A stretch of DNA of 64,000 nt from Cystobasidium ongulense (GCA_022835595.1 BQUP01000003.1:1412975-1476974), one strand, 5' to 3'; counted from the first letter of the stretch, positions 11,445-23,984 are shown. Program-made: numbers and translations. Notes: generated by a model from the sequence alone, not told the origin.

Positions 11445-14100
11445 ATGGACACGCCAGAGATACTCGAAGCGATCCTGGAGCAGGTGGGCGACACTATCAG
11501 ATCATCAATGCCCATCTCCGTCGACTGACCCGCGTATACACAGCTCCCTCTGAACACTCTGCTCGCATGCACGCTGGTATCGCAGCAATGGCATGCTGCT
11601 GCCCGCTCTGTCATCCAGCGCTCCCAGCTCGCCGTGTTCGAAGAGCAGCTTGACTCGCTCCGCTGCTTTACATTGAACAGGTGCGTTTAAGCGAAACAGC
11701 TTCACGTGAATGACTCGCTTATCATCTTTACATGCTCAATGCGAACACTTCCTTCCTTATCAACCTGTCCCTGCCTGTCAAACCTGGCTGACTCGGCCTG
11801 TCCAACCCTGTCACACGCCGCTCCACTTCCCTCACCTTCGTTCGAGTAATGATCCCCATGCAGATCAACGACAGCACACACGACAAACATATTTCACTCC
11901 CTCCCTCTCCTAATCAACCTCGTATCCCTTACCGTCTCTCCCGACGCTCGTATCTCGCCGGATCAGATAAACAAGCGAACAGCCTTGTACGACCCTAACG
12001 AGCCATGTCTCGCCGCTCTCTTGCCCCACCTCGACAAGCTGCGGCATCTTTACATCCATGGTCAGGATCTGAGATCAAAACATAATGGAAGAGAGGGCAA
12101 TACGCAACTTGGCGGGGTATGCTATCCTCCTCCCTCTCCCTTAATCCGTAATTTGGCAATACTTATTCTTCCATTATTATCTACAGACCGATGCAGCTCT
12201 ACTTTCCTTTGCTGCTTCTAGATCTACTAAACTCCTTCCCGGTCTCAAGACGCTCTCTATCATCTCTTCACCTGATTTGACAGACAACGGACTAGCTGGC
12301 TATCTAAACACTACACTTTCCGATGTCCAGAACCAATCGGACAAATCTTCCTCGACATGCAACAGCCAATATACGCTCGGCAGCTCTCTCGCCGCCTTGA
12401 CGCTGGTCAACTGTCCGCTCATCATGGTCCAATCCTTGCAAGCGCTCGAAGAAAATTGCAAGAACCTCAGACAGCTCGATCTAAGAAATGTGGACGGCTT
12501 CTTCGCTGGCGATATCTCAAATCTAGACCCGACTAATTCAGAAAATTCTCCTCGTTCCGAAGAAGTGTTCACTCGCTTCATCGAACAGAATGAAACTCTC
12601 CATACTTTTACCTTTTCTTCCGGACTCGATTCGTTACCCTCAGATCTCTTCTCTGCCTTCAATACACCTCGAAGCATACTTCAGAATATGAACATCTATT
12701 CCAGTAAAGCTATTCGAGCACGCCATTTGATGAGTTTCCCTTCTATCAATCGTCTCACTATTTCAGGGTGTTCGAACCTAGGGGATGATCTTCCTTTTGA
12801 ATGCATGCCTAGATTGCAAGAATTCAGTTTCCTAGGAAGGGGATTGTCGTTATGTAGTGTGTGGAAACTGTTCAAAAATGAAAGGATCAGGAACGTTACA
12901 CTCGACGTAGCTGGATCAGCTTATGAATCCTGCATCTGTTCCGAGCTCGACATACCCTTGAAGGGCGAAAGTCCACAAAGCGCGAGAAGACCGAATGCCA
13001 GTTTCGTCAATGAAAGTAAAGGAAACGAAGATCAAATTTTCCCTCCTGCTCTAGAGAATTTCAGGAATAGGAACATACTTTCATCTACTATTCCTTCTTG
13101 GGTCATTGCCTTCTTTATCGCCTCTAGTCCACAATCTCTGGAATCTATTTCATTGCATGGCATTATCGCACCTACTTGTTGCTCGTTTGGCGGCTCTCCT
13201 CTATTCTTTCCCTCACAAGATCCATCTCGGACGTCCACATCTTCGATTAGCGGATTCAATTATCGACGTTTACTTCGAACTACTCTTTGTGCAATTCCAT
13301 TTCTTCGGCCGTATACATCCTCGTCTAAGGCGATAGTAACTCATACTTTGGAAGGTTTTGCAAATACTGTACTATCGAAACTCCCCTTCCGAAATCTACA
13401 AGGTTTATTGGCGGGGCTTTCAGATAGGTGTTCGTTTTTCAATACAGCGGATATAGATACGCTCGATTTGACGCTAGCAGATTGCCCAAATTATAATATT
13501 GGTGGAGAAGGGCCAAACTCCGATTCTGAAATCTTCACCGATAGAAATCCCGGTGCAAGTGAAGTGAAGGATAAGCTTTTCTTGACATCGAAGAGCAGAA
13601 GAGCACCAAATGGCACGAGGGAAAGATCGCTTTCTACTTCCTCTGGCATACCCACAAACAAGAAGACGACAAAGATCTCGCGCAGGGCTCTACAACGTAG
13701 CGCTTCTGAACTTATGACTGCTCGTGAACAAGCGATAGCGTCTTGTGGTGGGAAGGAAACTGCCCAATTCAAGCTTGGTAGAAGGGAATCAGTGGAGAGA
13801 TCACCAGATGTAGAAGAGCAGGGGGACTCCCCTGGCATGGTATCGCGTCAGTCTGCGCCTCTCAGTTCCAGCACTCTAAACGACCGGGCGAATACACCAA
13901 GTGCATCAACTAAGTCAAACATAAATGCCAAGCAAGTCGCACTCGTACAGCTACTAGCGATATCGACTGTCGATGACTCTAAATGTCAATCTGCGTCTCT
14001 TCGAGGTGGAAATGAGGCACTGACTTCAAGATTGAATGCGCAACAGATTGAATGGTTGCATTCGACTACTCAGGGTCGGATTTTGCGCTTGGAACTGTGA
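11445..14100 (+). CDS. F-box / leucine-rich repeat protein
   Basis: The protein begins MDTPEILEAILEQ, splices to LPLNTLLACTLVSQQWHAAA, and together these make an F-box (L-P-x-x-x-L-L-A-C-x-L-V-S-x-x-W). Such proteins link a substrate to Skp1 in SCF ubiquitin ligases. After two more introns the rest, mainly one exon at 12205-14100, has irregular leucine-rich segments such as LGSSLAALTLVNCPLIMVQS, NCKNLRQLDLRNVDGFF and SINRLTISGCSNLGDDLPF. The C-terminal third (from about 13560) is low-complexity, rich in Ser and charged residues, and probably disordered. The substrate is unknown. The start is chosen because it gives a complete F-box; the box itself is split by the first intron. Confidence 0.72.
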
Positions 14101-14677
14101 CAGAAACCCCAGTAAACGAATCGAACGTCTTTCAGTCCGACGCAAATTCTACGATGGAGTTCTTTTAACTCTTATATGCTGCTAAGAGATCAGTATACTC
14201 CATTTCACTGCTGCGAGCATCGGAACATCATACAAATACTATATACATCTATTGCAGCCTTTTAAAGACTCTCGCTGAGAGTTTTTCTCTTCTCTTACTC
14301 TTTTCTCCTTCCCTTGTTTTTGCTGGCAAGGGAAACACTGTATAAAGGTAATATGTAGCATAGTACCGCTTGCATTTTCCTTTCACCCTTGATAAACCAC
14401 TGAGTAATAATTGTAACAATATTTCAAGCCGATGATCTGCTTGCTCTTTTGACGTTCCTGTGCTGACAATATTTCAACTTCATACACTTTGTTTTAGGGC
14501 TTTCTCAAGGTCTACAAGGCAAGACTAGGTTTACATGAATCGCATCAATCCTACGCCAAAGTGTACAGTCCCTTCGATTTTCGGTAGTATCTTTTCAGCT
14601 TTCCACGGCCTTCTGTACTGTCTCCTTCAACTAGGATGAAGAAAGTGAAGCTTCCTTGCTTAATGAGGAATACATTC
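14101..14677. other. Convergent 3' spacer
   Basis: This 577-base A/T-rich spacer lies between the 3' ends of the F-box gene and the STF2-like gene. No open frame or RNA gene stands out. Confidence 0.45.
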
Positions 14678-15342
14678 TCAAGCCTTGCTAGTTGATCCGA
14701 CAACTGCACCTTCTTCTTTCAACTTGCTATCGGGCTCATCTACCCATTCGCTCTCTTCCTCCAGGATTTTCTCACCTTGATTAGAAATGGAGAGGCTTGC
14801 ATTGCCGGTGGTGCTTGTTTCGGATGAAGTGGAAGAAGAGATTGATAGCTGGGTCATGGCAGTGGGAGTTCAAAGTTGAAGTGCATTAAGCCTGTGATAG
14901 TATGCGAGGAGTATACGGGCCCAACTCACCTTTCTCATTGACTTCTCCCTCTCTGGCGAACTGCTAGGCGGCAATTCACCCTCTTCAACGAGCTGCCTGG
15001 CGTCTGCTATTTCATCACGTGTAGATCCCCATGATCCTTTTCCGCCATGTCCTTGCTTCTTTATCTTGACGGGAGAGGTCTTGACTGCACCTGCCGAGTT
15101 GGTGTAGCTGTGGTGAGGAGTCTGTGTCGTGTTTCCCATGTCAGCTTTGCATCTCGAGCATGGCCTGCAAGGGTGAAGGCGTGACTTTTGGCTGGTGCAA
15201 GACATGCCCACAGCGCACTCACTTCTTTCTGAGGACGTAGAGCGCAGAGGAATTAGTATCATACACAGCTTCAATCAGCTGCCATACTGTCTCAGCCAGT
15301 GTTGTAGCACGAGCTTACAGTCTTGTGGAAGGACCTGGTCAT
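14678..15342 (-). CDS. STF2/TMA10-like small protein (SERBP1/HABP4-related)
   Basis: The spliced product begins MTRSFHKT, then KE, then TPHHSYTNSAGAV, and reaches SPVKIKKQGHGGKGSWG. The last stretch closely matches yeast Stf2 and Tma10 (I-K-K-Q-G-x-G-K-G-x-W-G followed by D-E-I and G-E-[IL]-P-P). Yeast Stf2 was named as an ATP synthase stabilising factor and Tma10 associates with ribosomes; both are linked to stress or desiccation. My model has exons at 15319-15342, 15223-15228, 14930-15121 and 14678-14848, all in phase 0. The second exon is only six bases. The last exon adds an acidic tail with EEESEWVDEPDSK ending STSKA. The core is sure; the microexon and last splice site are inferred from reading frame and branch sites. 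Confidence 0.7.
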
Positions 15343-15958
15343 TGCGTGCGACAAGCTTGAGGCGTGTTGGCTGAGGGTGTATGGTTGGCGGTATAGATGG
15401 GTTCAGATGGACGAGATGCAATCAGTCGGAGCAGAACTGACATGCAAGGTCCTTTCTGCCAGACGGCCGTCACTGCCATCCACCTTGCAGTCATTTCGCC
15501 CTTCAGCACGCCACCATCTGAAAAGGCGGGGCACCAGGTTGCCTGTCCGACATTCATACATGTGATCAATCTTGACAGGTCCTGTTTAAGGGAGCTGTGA
15601 TTGCTGGACCTTCTGCAGTTACCATAGAATGCTATCAAGATGCCCATGTCAAAGCGAAGCCTAGGTGATCCTGCCTATGCTTGTTCAAGCAGCGCTCATC
15701 AGCAGGACGGCAGCCACGTGCCGATAACATGATTGTCCTGGCGTGATGAGAGATCCCTCTTCCTGTGCGCATATCTATGCACACCGCGCCAGTGTAGACC
15801 AATCCGCAGCTGAATAGCCTGCTCTTTTCCAACAACATGGAAAGCCCACCTCGATCAGGGTTGCCCTTATCGCTGCATCCGGCGAGGTGGACACTTGTCA
15901 CCGCTCCCACCACCAACAACACCAGCAAGACATACCGATACACACTACAGTCACTGCC
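15343..15958. other. Divergent promoter region with a CACGTG site
   Basis: This 616-base region separates the divergent STF2-like gene and the first bleomycin-hydrolase gene. A perfect CACGTG palindrome, a candidate bHLH factor site, lies at 15715-15720. No gene is evident in it. Confidence 0.4.
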
Positions 15959-18074
15959 ATGGGCGCATCACAGTCTGCTCCAGTGGAGGCCGCTCCCACG
16001 CTCTCGGAGAAGCAGGTCGCCGCGCTGGCATCGACAGCGGCACAGCTGTCGATAGACGACAATGATGGCAACAATAAGCGGGAGCAACGAGTGGGCACTG
16101 CAGACCTCACCATGGACGACGTCAGAGCATGGCACGAGGCCTACGAGTCCGATCCCTCCAAAGCTGTCCTCGGCACATTGCTGAGGTGGGTCCTTACGCC
16201 AGCGCGCAATCATTGCATGCTCCAGTTCTGATACCCGTACCACATCGCTAATCACAGCAAGCAAGACCTGCTGCAGAACCTCACTCAACGACAAGCTGAA
16301 ATAGCAGACTCGCAAATCTTCAACCTCAAACTCAGCAGCGAGATCACTCCTGTCACGAATCAGGTAAGGAATTTAGGTGCCCGGCTGCCGACAACCGTAC
16401 GCGTCTTGACATCAAAACTGAATCAGCCTGTTCTGCAATGTATTAGAAATCAAGCGGAAGGTGCTGGCTGTTTGCTACTACCAATTGTGCGCGACTGGCC
16501 TTTGCAAAGAAGCACGATCTCGAGGAATTTCAATTCTCGCAATCCTACCTCTTTTTCTGGGACAAGCTAGAGAAAGGTATATTACGACTGCCTTTTCCTG
16601 CATAGAGATCGTCCTTAACACTATTTCATCGCTTCAATAGCCAACTTCTACCTCGAGAACACGATTGATCTCGTCAACGAGGACCTCGACTCGCGCATCG
16701 TCCAGTATTTGAACCAGTCCCCAGAGAATGGTACGTCCTCTCTTCAATCACGCATGACGAATACTTCGCGGGTGCACTTAATGGACTGGGCTAACTTGTC
16801 GACCTCGACCACCACAGATGGCGGCCAGTGGGATATGGCTGTCAACTTGCTTGAGAAGTATGGTCTAGTACCACAGATCCTCTATCCCGAGACATGGCAT
16901 TCAAGCAACTCGGGTAAACTGGACAAACTCATTACCTCAAAGCTTCGCGAATATTCGCTCGAGTTACGCGAAATCTATGCGTCTCGCTTAGCGCTATTGC
17001 AAGAACAGCCCTCCCTATCGCATCTGAAGCAGGAAGAACTCCGTTCAATGGCCCTCAGCGCATGTCGGTCCCGTAAGACATCTCAAATGGGTGAAATATA
17101 CACTATCTTAGCAATGATGTGCGGCGTACCTCCTAAAGCGGATGAAACACTTTCGTTCGAGTTTTATGACAAGAACAAGAAATACAAATGCGTCAAAGCT
17201 AGTCCCAAAGAGCTTTACAAATCTATCGCAAGTAACTTTAAAGCCTCTGATTGTATTTCACTCATCAACGATCCCAGAAATGAAACTAGCAAGCTCTATA
17301 CTGTTCAGAGACTAGGAAATGTTTGGGGTGGTAGACCTGTGTTATATGTTAATACGGAAAGCGACACATTGGAGAAGACAGTTGTCAGGATGCTCAAAGC
17401 TGATGTCCCAGTCTGGTAAGTTTCATGTTTCAATCTTTTCTACCATCAGTCTGAATCATACCTTGGCCGATAAACAGGTTCGGATGCGATGTTGGTCAAT
17501 TCTCGAACAGTGCACTCGGTATCATGGACACTGCATTGTTCGATTACAAGAAGACATTTGGCACCAATCTAGGAATGACTAAAGCACAACGACTTCAAAC
17601 CGGGGAGTCTTCTATGACTCATGCGATGGGTAGGGGCTTTACCTTCCGCTTGCGACTTCAAGACCTGGTTCTAAGCTGAGCGCGCTTGAATTACAGTCAT
17701 TGTTGCCGCTCATCTGGATGAGAACGGTAAAGCTGTAAAATACAGGGTCGAGAACAGCTGGTCTGATACAGCTGGAAGCAAAGGTGAGTACACTACTGAT
17801 ACCGCTTCGTTCGAAGTTTGGGGGGCGTGGACTTAGGTGAATAAACCTCATCTCCGTCCACAGGGTACTTCGTATGCACGTCAGACTGGTTCAAGGAATA
17901 CGTCTATCAGATCGTGGTCCCGAAGAAGCTCGCTCCACCCGAATTAGTCAAAGTTTTCGAGAATGATAAGCCTATTGAATTGCCTGCTTGGGTACGTTTT
18001 ATGGTTTTTCCAAGGATGGATGTATGCTGACACTTGACCTTGAATCATAGGATCCAATGGGATCGCTTGCTTGA
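15959..18074 (+). CDS. BLH1: Bleomycin hydrolase (papain-type aminopeptidase), copy 1
   Basis: This C1B cysteine peptidase is a self-compartmentalising hexamer in yeast and mammals that trims peptides from the N-terminus and inactivates bleomycin. The start [13 protein letters not shown] leads to ITPVTNQ, spliced to [16 protein letters not shown], which holds the oxyanion Gln and the catalytic Cys. Later come [14 protein letters not shown], then PVW spliced to [10 protein letters not shown]. The catalytic His is in [10 protein letters not shown] and the catalytic Asn is in YRVENSWSD. The C-terminus is LPAWDPMGSLA, the arm that enters the active site in this family. All key residues are present, so it should be active. 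Eight introns interrupt it, and the same eight positions recur in the neighbouring copy. Confidence 0.93.
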
Positions 18075-18245
18075 GTAGGAGTTACCACATGAGGCCTTAA
18101 TGTGCCTGTTATTGTTGTTTCAACAAAGACTGTCATCGCTGCATGCGGTACATTACACACTAAGCCGGCGATTGAAGTGACCAATAGGGCGGTCGCATCT
18201 ACTACCGCACTACAATACTGACAATATCGCATTGTAGCAGGTCCA
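18075..18245. other. Short spacer between tandem paralogues
   Basis: Only 171 bases separate the stop of copy 1 from the start of copy 2, so the second gene has a short upstream region. No other feature is seen. Confidence 0.5.
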
Positions 18246-20489
18246 ATGCTGTATTCAGACGGTATGTACTGGGGGCTTGTCCAGGTCCGCTTGGACCGAC
18301 CAACTGGACACCCTTACCGACGCATCAGACGCATCTCTCGGACTTACTAAACAGACACTCTCGTGACTAACATGGGAACTTACGGTCTATTCCAGCTATT
18401 CCCGTTTCCATCACTCTGTCCGAAGAGCAGGTTGCCTCTCTATCATCAGTTCTCACCCAAAAGTCCGCGAAAATGTCAAAGGGTGATCAAGTTGACACTG
18501 CCGAGCTCTCTGTCAAAGATATCACAGCATGGCACAGATCTTATGAAGCTGATCCTTCCAGAACTGTCAATGTCACATTGTTCGGGTGAGATGGTTTCCG
18601 TCTATCTTGCCACGACTAGCGGCGAATGACAACATGCTGATGTAACAAGTCCTCCACAACCACAGCCAGCGAGACAGTCCCTTGAGAAAAGTCGCGCAGA
18701 GAGGGGCTGAAATCGTAGACTCAGATACTTTCAACCTCAAACTCAGTCGCAAGGTCACTCCTGTGTTAAATCAAGTAAGTCTAGCCAATTGACGGTCTTG
18801 ATAATTCAAACTGACTGCATCTACACTTGACCGATCTAGAAAGCAGGCACAAGCTGTTGGCTCTTTGCTGCAACTAATTGCGCTCGCTTAGCTTTCTCAA
18901 AGAAATATGACCTGGTTAATTTTCAGTTCTCGAAAGCTTACCTCTTGGTTTGGGACAAGCTCGAGAAAGGTGAGTTCGATTACTTTGTAATTTGTTTTCT
19001 TAACAACATTGAACAATGTTGTCTCTTCCAAAAGCCAACTTCTACCTTGAGACCACGATTGACCTGGTTGATGAGGGCCTTGAACTCGACTCACGTATCG
19101 TTCAATTTCTGAACCAATCTCCAGTGACCGGTGGGTCTTCCTTTGCGTCACTCTGAGTGTTCTACACAAAACTTCAATAGTTTTGTACCAGGTTGCAGTG
19201 AGCTGACCTTGTCCACAACATGTACAGATGGCGGACAGTGGGACATGGCTGTCAACTTGCTTGAAAAGTACGGTCTCGTACCACAGTCTCTTTATCCTGA
19301 TTCTTGGCATTCGAGCAATTCCTATTTATTGGACGACATACTCAGTTCCAAACTTCGCGAATACTCGATTGAATTACGCGAGATCTACACATCTCATCTT
19401 ACAACATCACAAGGAAAGCGCTCTCTCTCTGGCTCGAGTGGCGAAAAGGTTAAAGCCAATGCGCTGCGAGCCTGTAGAACTCGCAAAAATGCTCAAATGG
19501 GAGGAATCTACACTATCCTAGCAATGATGTGTGGCGCACCTCCGCAAGCGGACAAAACGGTCACGGTTGAATTTCATGATAAGAACATGAGGCCTAAATC
19601 CCTCAAGATTACTCCTAAAAACCTTTACCAATCTATTCAAGCGAGCTTTGGTGCTTCGGAATACATCTCGCTTATCAACGATCCTAGGAACGCTATGAAC
19701 AAACTTTATACTGTGGACAGATTAGGCAATGTCTGGGGTGGTAGGCCTGTTTTATACGTCAATACCGAATGTGACGTTCTGGAGATGATGGTCATCAAGA
19801 TGCTCAGAGATGATGTTCCAGTCTGGTATCTATTTCCTTCGTATCGTTGCAGGGTATATAATCTGACCAATCTTGTCGTATATCAATAGGATCGGATGTG
19901 ATTCTCGTGAGATGTCGACCAACGCATACAATATCACGGACCCCGGGCAATTCGACTACAAGGCGAGCTTTGGCAGCGGTGTAACTATGACGAAGGCAGA
20001 GCGACTTCAGACGGGCGAATCATTTATGAGCCATGCAATGGGTCGGTTCCTTTCTCGTGTTGGTGTCCGACTGACGTGACACTGACTTGAGCATGCTCTT
20101 CTTACAGTCATCGTTGCCGCTCATTTGGATCGGAACGGTAAAGCTCTTAGATACCAAGTCGAGAACAGCTGTTCGCCGATAGCTGGACCTACAGGTACGA
20201 AGTCACAATCAACTGGCAGACATGACTCTTTTAAACAGAACCTATGATTATCGTCCTTTACAGGGTATTACACCTGCACATCCGACTGGTTCAGGAAGTA
20301 CGTCTACCAGATCGTCGTACCGAAGAAGATGGCTCCACTAAAACTAGTCCGAGTTTTCGAACGTGATGATCCTATTGAGTTGCCTGCTTGGGTATGCTTG
20401 GACGCCTCCCGTCTGCGTTTGCCATGGAGGGCTGAACGCTTACACTTATTTACCTTGCACCGCAGGATCCGATGGGCTCGCTCGCCTGA
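18246..20489 (+). CDS. Diverged bleomycin hydrolase paralogue, copy 2
   Basis: This is a tandem duplicate of the gene just upstream. A short first exon, MLYSD, splices at 18261 (phase 1, donor GTATGT) to AIPVSITLSEEQVASL, a stretch copy 1 lacks as a separate exon; the remaining eight intron positions match copy 1. The frame is open throughout and the C-terminus LPAWDPMGSLA is identical. The catalytic Cys (KAGTSCWLFAATNC), His (TGESFMSHAM) and Asn (YQVENSC) are present. However SSGR before the Cys is AGTS, the Trp after the Asn is Cys, and the [10 protein letters not shown] loop is replaced by IGCDSREMSTNA. It may have a changed specificity or little activity, or act within mixed hexamers. That is inference; it does not look like a decayed gene. 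Confidence 0.85.
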
Positions 20490-20874
20490 GTACGCGCGCG
20501 TGAAAAGCTTAATTGTGACCCTTACTGGAATTGTGATCAGAGAAGAAGGTCTCCACAGTATCTGTGTGTTTTTGCAGCACTTTTGAATGCAAACGTATCG
20601 TATCGCATCGTATCCTGTCCCATGCCTGCGGGCCAACTCAGAGGGACAGCCTCTGACGGATAGAAGTGTGCGGATGTGCGAAGGTAATGACTGAATGTGG
20701 ATATACTGTTTGACTTTCTCTATTATGTGATACTGCTACACGGTCGCAATATGCACATTCTACTTAACATACGTACGGGAAACTGAACAGAAGGGCACAC
20801 GTGCACGCTTTGCCCATGGACGGGTCACTGGGCTCTATGACCGCTAAGGGCCAGAGGAAGAGGAACTGATTGAA
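20490..20874. other. Convergent 3' spacer
   Basis: This 385-base spacer lies between copy 2 of the hydrolase and the 3' end of the ADCK2-like gene. Nothing further is seen. Confidence 0.45.
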
Positions 20875-23377
20875 CTATATGTTCATAGAGAGATTGTCGT
20901 ATAGGACAAGATCATCCACTTCCGACACCGCCACTTGTGCAAATTCCCTTGCTTCCATATATAACCAGATCTGTGTAGACAGCAAGGGTCAGCGGGCGTC
21001 CATCGGTGAAGCAGTTGGAAGTGGTTCTTACCTTTAACATAGGGAAGAGCGATCCGCTTTGTACACCTTCTTTGAGACTGGCTGTGGTGCCGACTTGTTT
21101 ACCAAGTTGTCGCAAGATAGGTAGAGCACCCTTGAACAGGTCCATATCTGGATCCAATTGCCTTCCGATACCTTCCAGTAGTAGTATTGAAAGAACAGTA
21201 TTGATAAAGTCTCCTTCAAGTCTGACGTGATGCGTTCGGACAGCTTGCAGAACCTCTGACAATATATCCGATATTTTTATCTGAGCGAGGGAAAAAGTTC
21301 TGGATTTGACAGATAGAACGAGGTGTTGGATTTTCAACGCAAAAGTCTCATCATCGACCACTAATTCAGGAGATTTGCATCTTTCAACCATCAATCTTCC
21401 AGCTTTATAGCCGTCAAATTGAGCGACAGCACTGAAAAGTTCAATAAAATTCCGTCTATTCTCGTCGTGTAGTTCTGTTACTAGACCAGTATCGAGAAGG
21501 ACAATTTCAGGTTGAAAACCTTCACTTTCTAGTCTGTTAAGCTCTGCATGCCATTGTTCATGATTATGCGAAACATCTCGGAGTCTTTGTGAAATTTCAT
21601 GGTTTTGAGCCTCGTTACGTGACGCTTGATCTGCTTCTGCGTTATCGAAGAGACGATTATAAAGAGATTTTATGATAGAGCGCGTGGATGGTTTATAGAA
21701 CTTGACCATGATATTACCAGGATGTAGATCGGCATGTACGAAATTATCGAGCAAGAGCATTTCCTGCAATAGGTGTTGAAAGTTACATTAGCATATAGTT
21801 AAATGATCGTCTTCTTGGATCCTGCTCACTAAGAAAGCGTTTAGACCGAGACTTGCTATTCTATAGTCGTATGGACCACCACCCTCCCTCAAGAACGCTT
21901 TCAGGGGAACAGCGTCCTCATATTCCTCCACCAAAACTCTTTGGCTGGTATAGTCCATCAAAGGTCTGGGAAAGCTGACCACCGTACGGTGTTTGAAGTT
22001 CTCCTCGAATCGCAACAGGTTGTTCGCTTCATGTGTGAGGTTCAGCTGACTCTTCATCATGCCACCAAAGACATCCACTTCCTGAGGGAAGGAAAGCCAT
22101 TCCATGCCTGGGAATTTATCCAGTATGCGCGCAAAGAAGCCCATAATTTTTAGATCACGATTAATAATCTTCTCGACGTGTGGATGGAGCACTTTGATTG
22201 CTACTGCTGTCGTAGGAGCATTTTCTCGGTCATCTCCACGCGAAGAGCCGGGCAGAGCCATCATGCTAGCTTGACCGTCCGATTTAGGTCCGAGGTAGTC
22301 AAGGGGAACTAGATCCGGATTGAGGGTACCCTTGTATGCCTGAAGAAGAGACGATTTAGATTTCAACCAAACTATTCAGAATAAACGATGAAGGTGTTGC
22401 TTACCTGTGCAATGGCACCGATGCCCATCGGCTTTGGGTCAAACTCGATAAAGATCTCGTCGAATGGTTTCTTGAATGCCTTCTCCAGTACTCGCTTGGT
22501 ATATTTCAGAGAATGTGCTTTGCCGTTGGAATGTAGTCTTGCGAACATATCACAGAGCTCGTCGGGGAAGAGATCTCTGCGTGAGCCTGCCCATTGAGCG
22601 AGCTGATGGATGCACGTGATAGAGTCAGCGCATAAGACTATGATTGTGCGTGGTTGACGGTCTAGGAGCGAGGGCGAAACTTACCTTTATAAAGGTAGGG
22701 CCAGCCCTCTCCATCTGTCGAACTAAGAAGCTATACCACCATCTCGTAGTGACGCGTTCCTGGTACTTGCGACTTTGCTTCTTTTTGGAGGCTGCAGGGG
22801 AAGTCTTGACGTTGCTCCACTCCAATGCGAGCAAGGGCGCAGTTACTATGACTGGAATGAAGAGTATAGCGAGAAATAGGAAGCGTCTTGCAGTCCCCAG
22901 CGGTTCTATGATGTATCGATGTAGAGACGTCAAGAAGCGATCCCACAGTGACAGCTGTTCGCCTTCTTCGAGCAGTGATGCTTTCTCATTGAGCGAGAGG
23001 TCCTTTGCATGCTCATAGAAGTCGTGGGCCTTTTCTGTCATTGTACTGTCGTCGAGCTTCATCTTGGACATCGACAGCGGGATCATCAGCAGCCATGCTG
23101 TCCGCGGTGGTGGCAGCGACGAGCCGCTGCCTCTCTTGCCTCCATTCTTCGAGCCGCTGCTCCAGCTCCATCTAGGTGTGCGAGCTGATGCTAGCGCATT
23201 TCTGCTATAAGATTGCAGCGACGGCGTTGCTGTCCTCGTCGACGTGTGCAGCTGCTGCTGGCGGTGACGCGCATGCTGGCGGACTGCCTGTCTGAGCAGC
23301 GAGCGAGAGCACGGCGTCGAAGCTGATGGCGCAGACGCTATTCGCAGCATATGCAAGCCTATGCCGGGCCTGCTCAT
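20875..23377 (-). CDS. ABC1/UbiB kinase-like protein, ADCK2/Cqd1 type, mitochondrial
   Basis: This belongs to the ABC1/ADCK/UbiB atypical kinase family that controls coenzyme Q in mitochondria. The N-terminus MSRPGIGLHMLRIASAP is rich in Arg and Ser with almost no acid, a likely presequence. A hydrophobic segment (FLFLAILFIPVIVTAPLLAL) precedes the domain. The N-terminal family motif reads RAGPTFIK spliced to LAQWAGSRRDLFPDELC, the ADCK2-branch form of KxGQ. GAIAQ then splices to AYKG, the Ala-rich nucleotide loop. VAIKVLHPHV carries the invariant Lys, FVHADLHPGNIMV the catalytic loop, and PEIVLLDTGLV the metal-binding Asp (D-T-G, versus D-F-G). The last exon is IWLYMEAREFAQ to LYDNLSMNI. The family is firm; ADCK2/Cqd1 placement rests on the QWA motif. 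Confidence 0.83.
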
Positions 23378-23984
23378 CCTGCCGTCTTGTCTTGTCTTGT
23401 CTTGTCTTGCGAGTTGCAGCAGAGTAGAAGAGTGGGCGATCTCCTTCTTGAAGAGATATGATCATCACGCTCAGAAGTGCAAGTCAATAATCTTCCATAT
23501 CAGCTATGGTACACTAGGCAGCAATACATAATGCTTCAGTGTATTTGAAGCCTAAGTTCGCATTAGGAATCCCTTGTACTGTTCCACAACCGCCTGCAAG
23601 AAAGTGCAAAGTACTACGTTACAAGTCGGAATCGTTTGTAAATTCGATGGACGTGATACTGTGTGTTTACCTTGTTCGTGTTACCGTTGATGTGTTACCC
23701 TCGTGTGGTATTGCTTCAAGCCGCTTCTTTGCGTCTCTTCAAGTCCGACCGCATCTCGTGAGATTGCCTATCGTGCCATTACCTAATAACACGCAGCCAA
23801 CGACTGATGCTTCGCATCCTTGAAGCAGATCGTGATGACATGCAAATTGTTCAGAATTGCTTGAAGGCTACTTCCATCGTGCGAAGAATGCCTCTTTCAC
23901 TAGAGCGCTCGCGCACAACTACGACTTCACGATTGAGGTGCATTAATCTTTGCATGCCGGATGTCTCGGTATTATGGTGGCACT
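23378..23984. other. Spacer with a GTCTT repeat
   Basis: This 607-base spacer holds the promoter of the ADCK2-like gene and the 3' end of UTP25. It contains a five-copy GTCTT tandem repeat at 23384-23409, just upstream of the ADCK2-like start. Short plus-strand open frames here have no family resemblance. Confidence 0.45.
23384..23409. repeat. (GTCTT)5 pentanucleotide repeat
   Basis: Five perfect GTCTT units lie 7 bases upstream of the ADCK2-like start codon (as read on the minus strand, AAGAC repeats in the leader). Confidence 0.85.
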
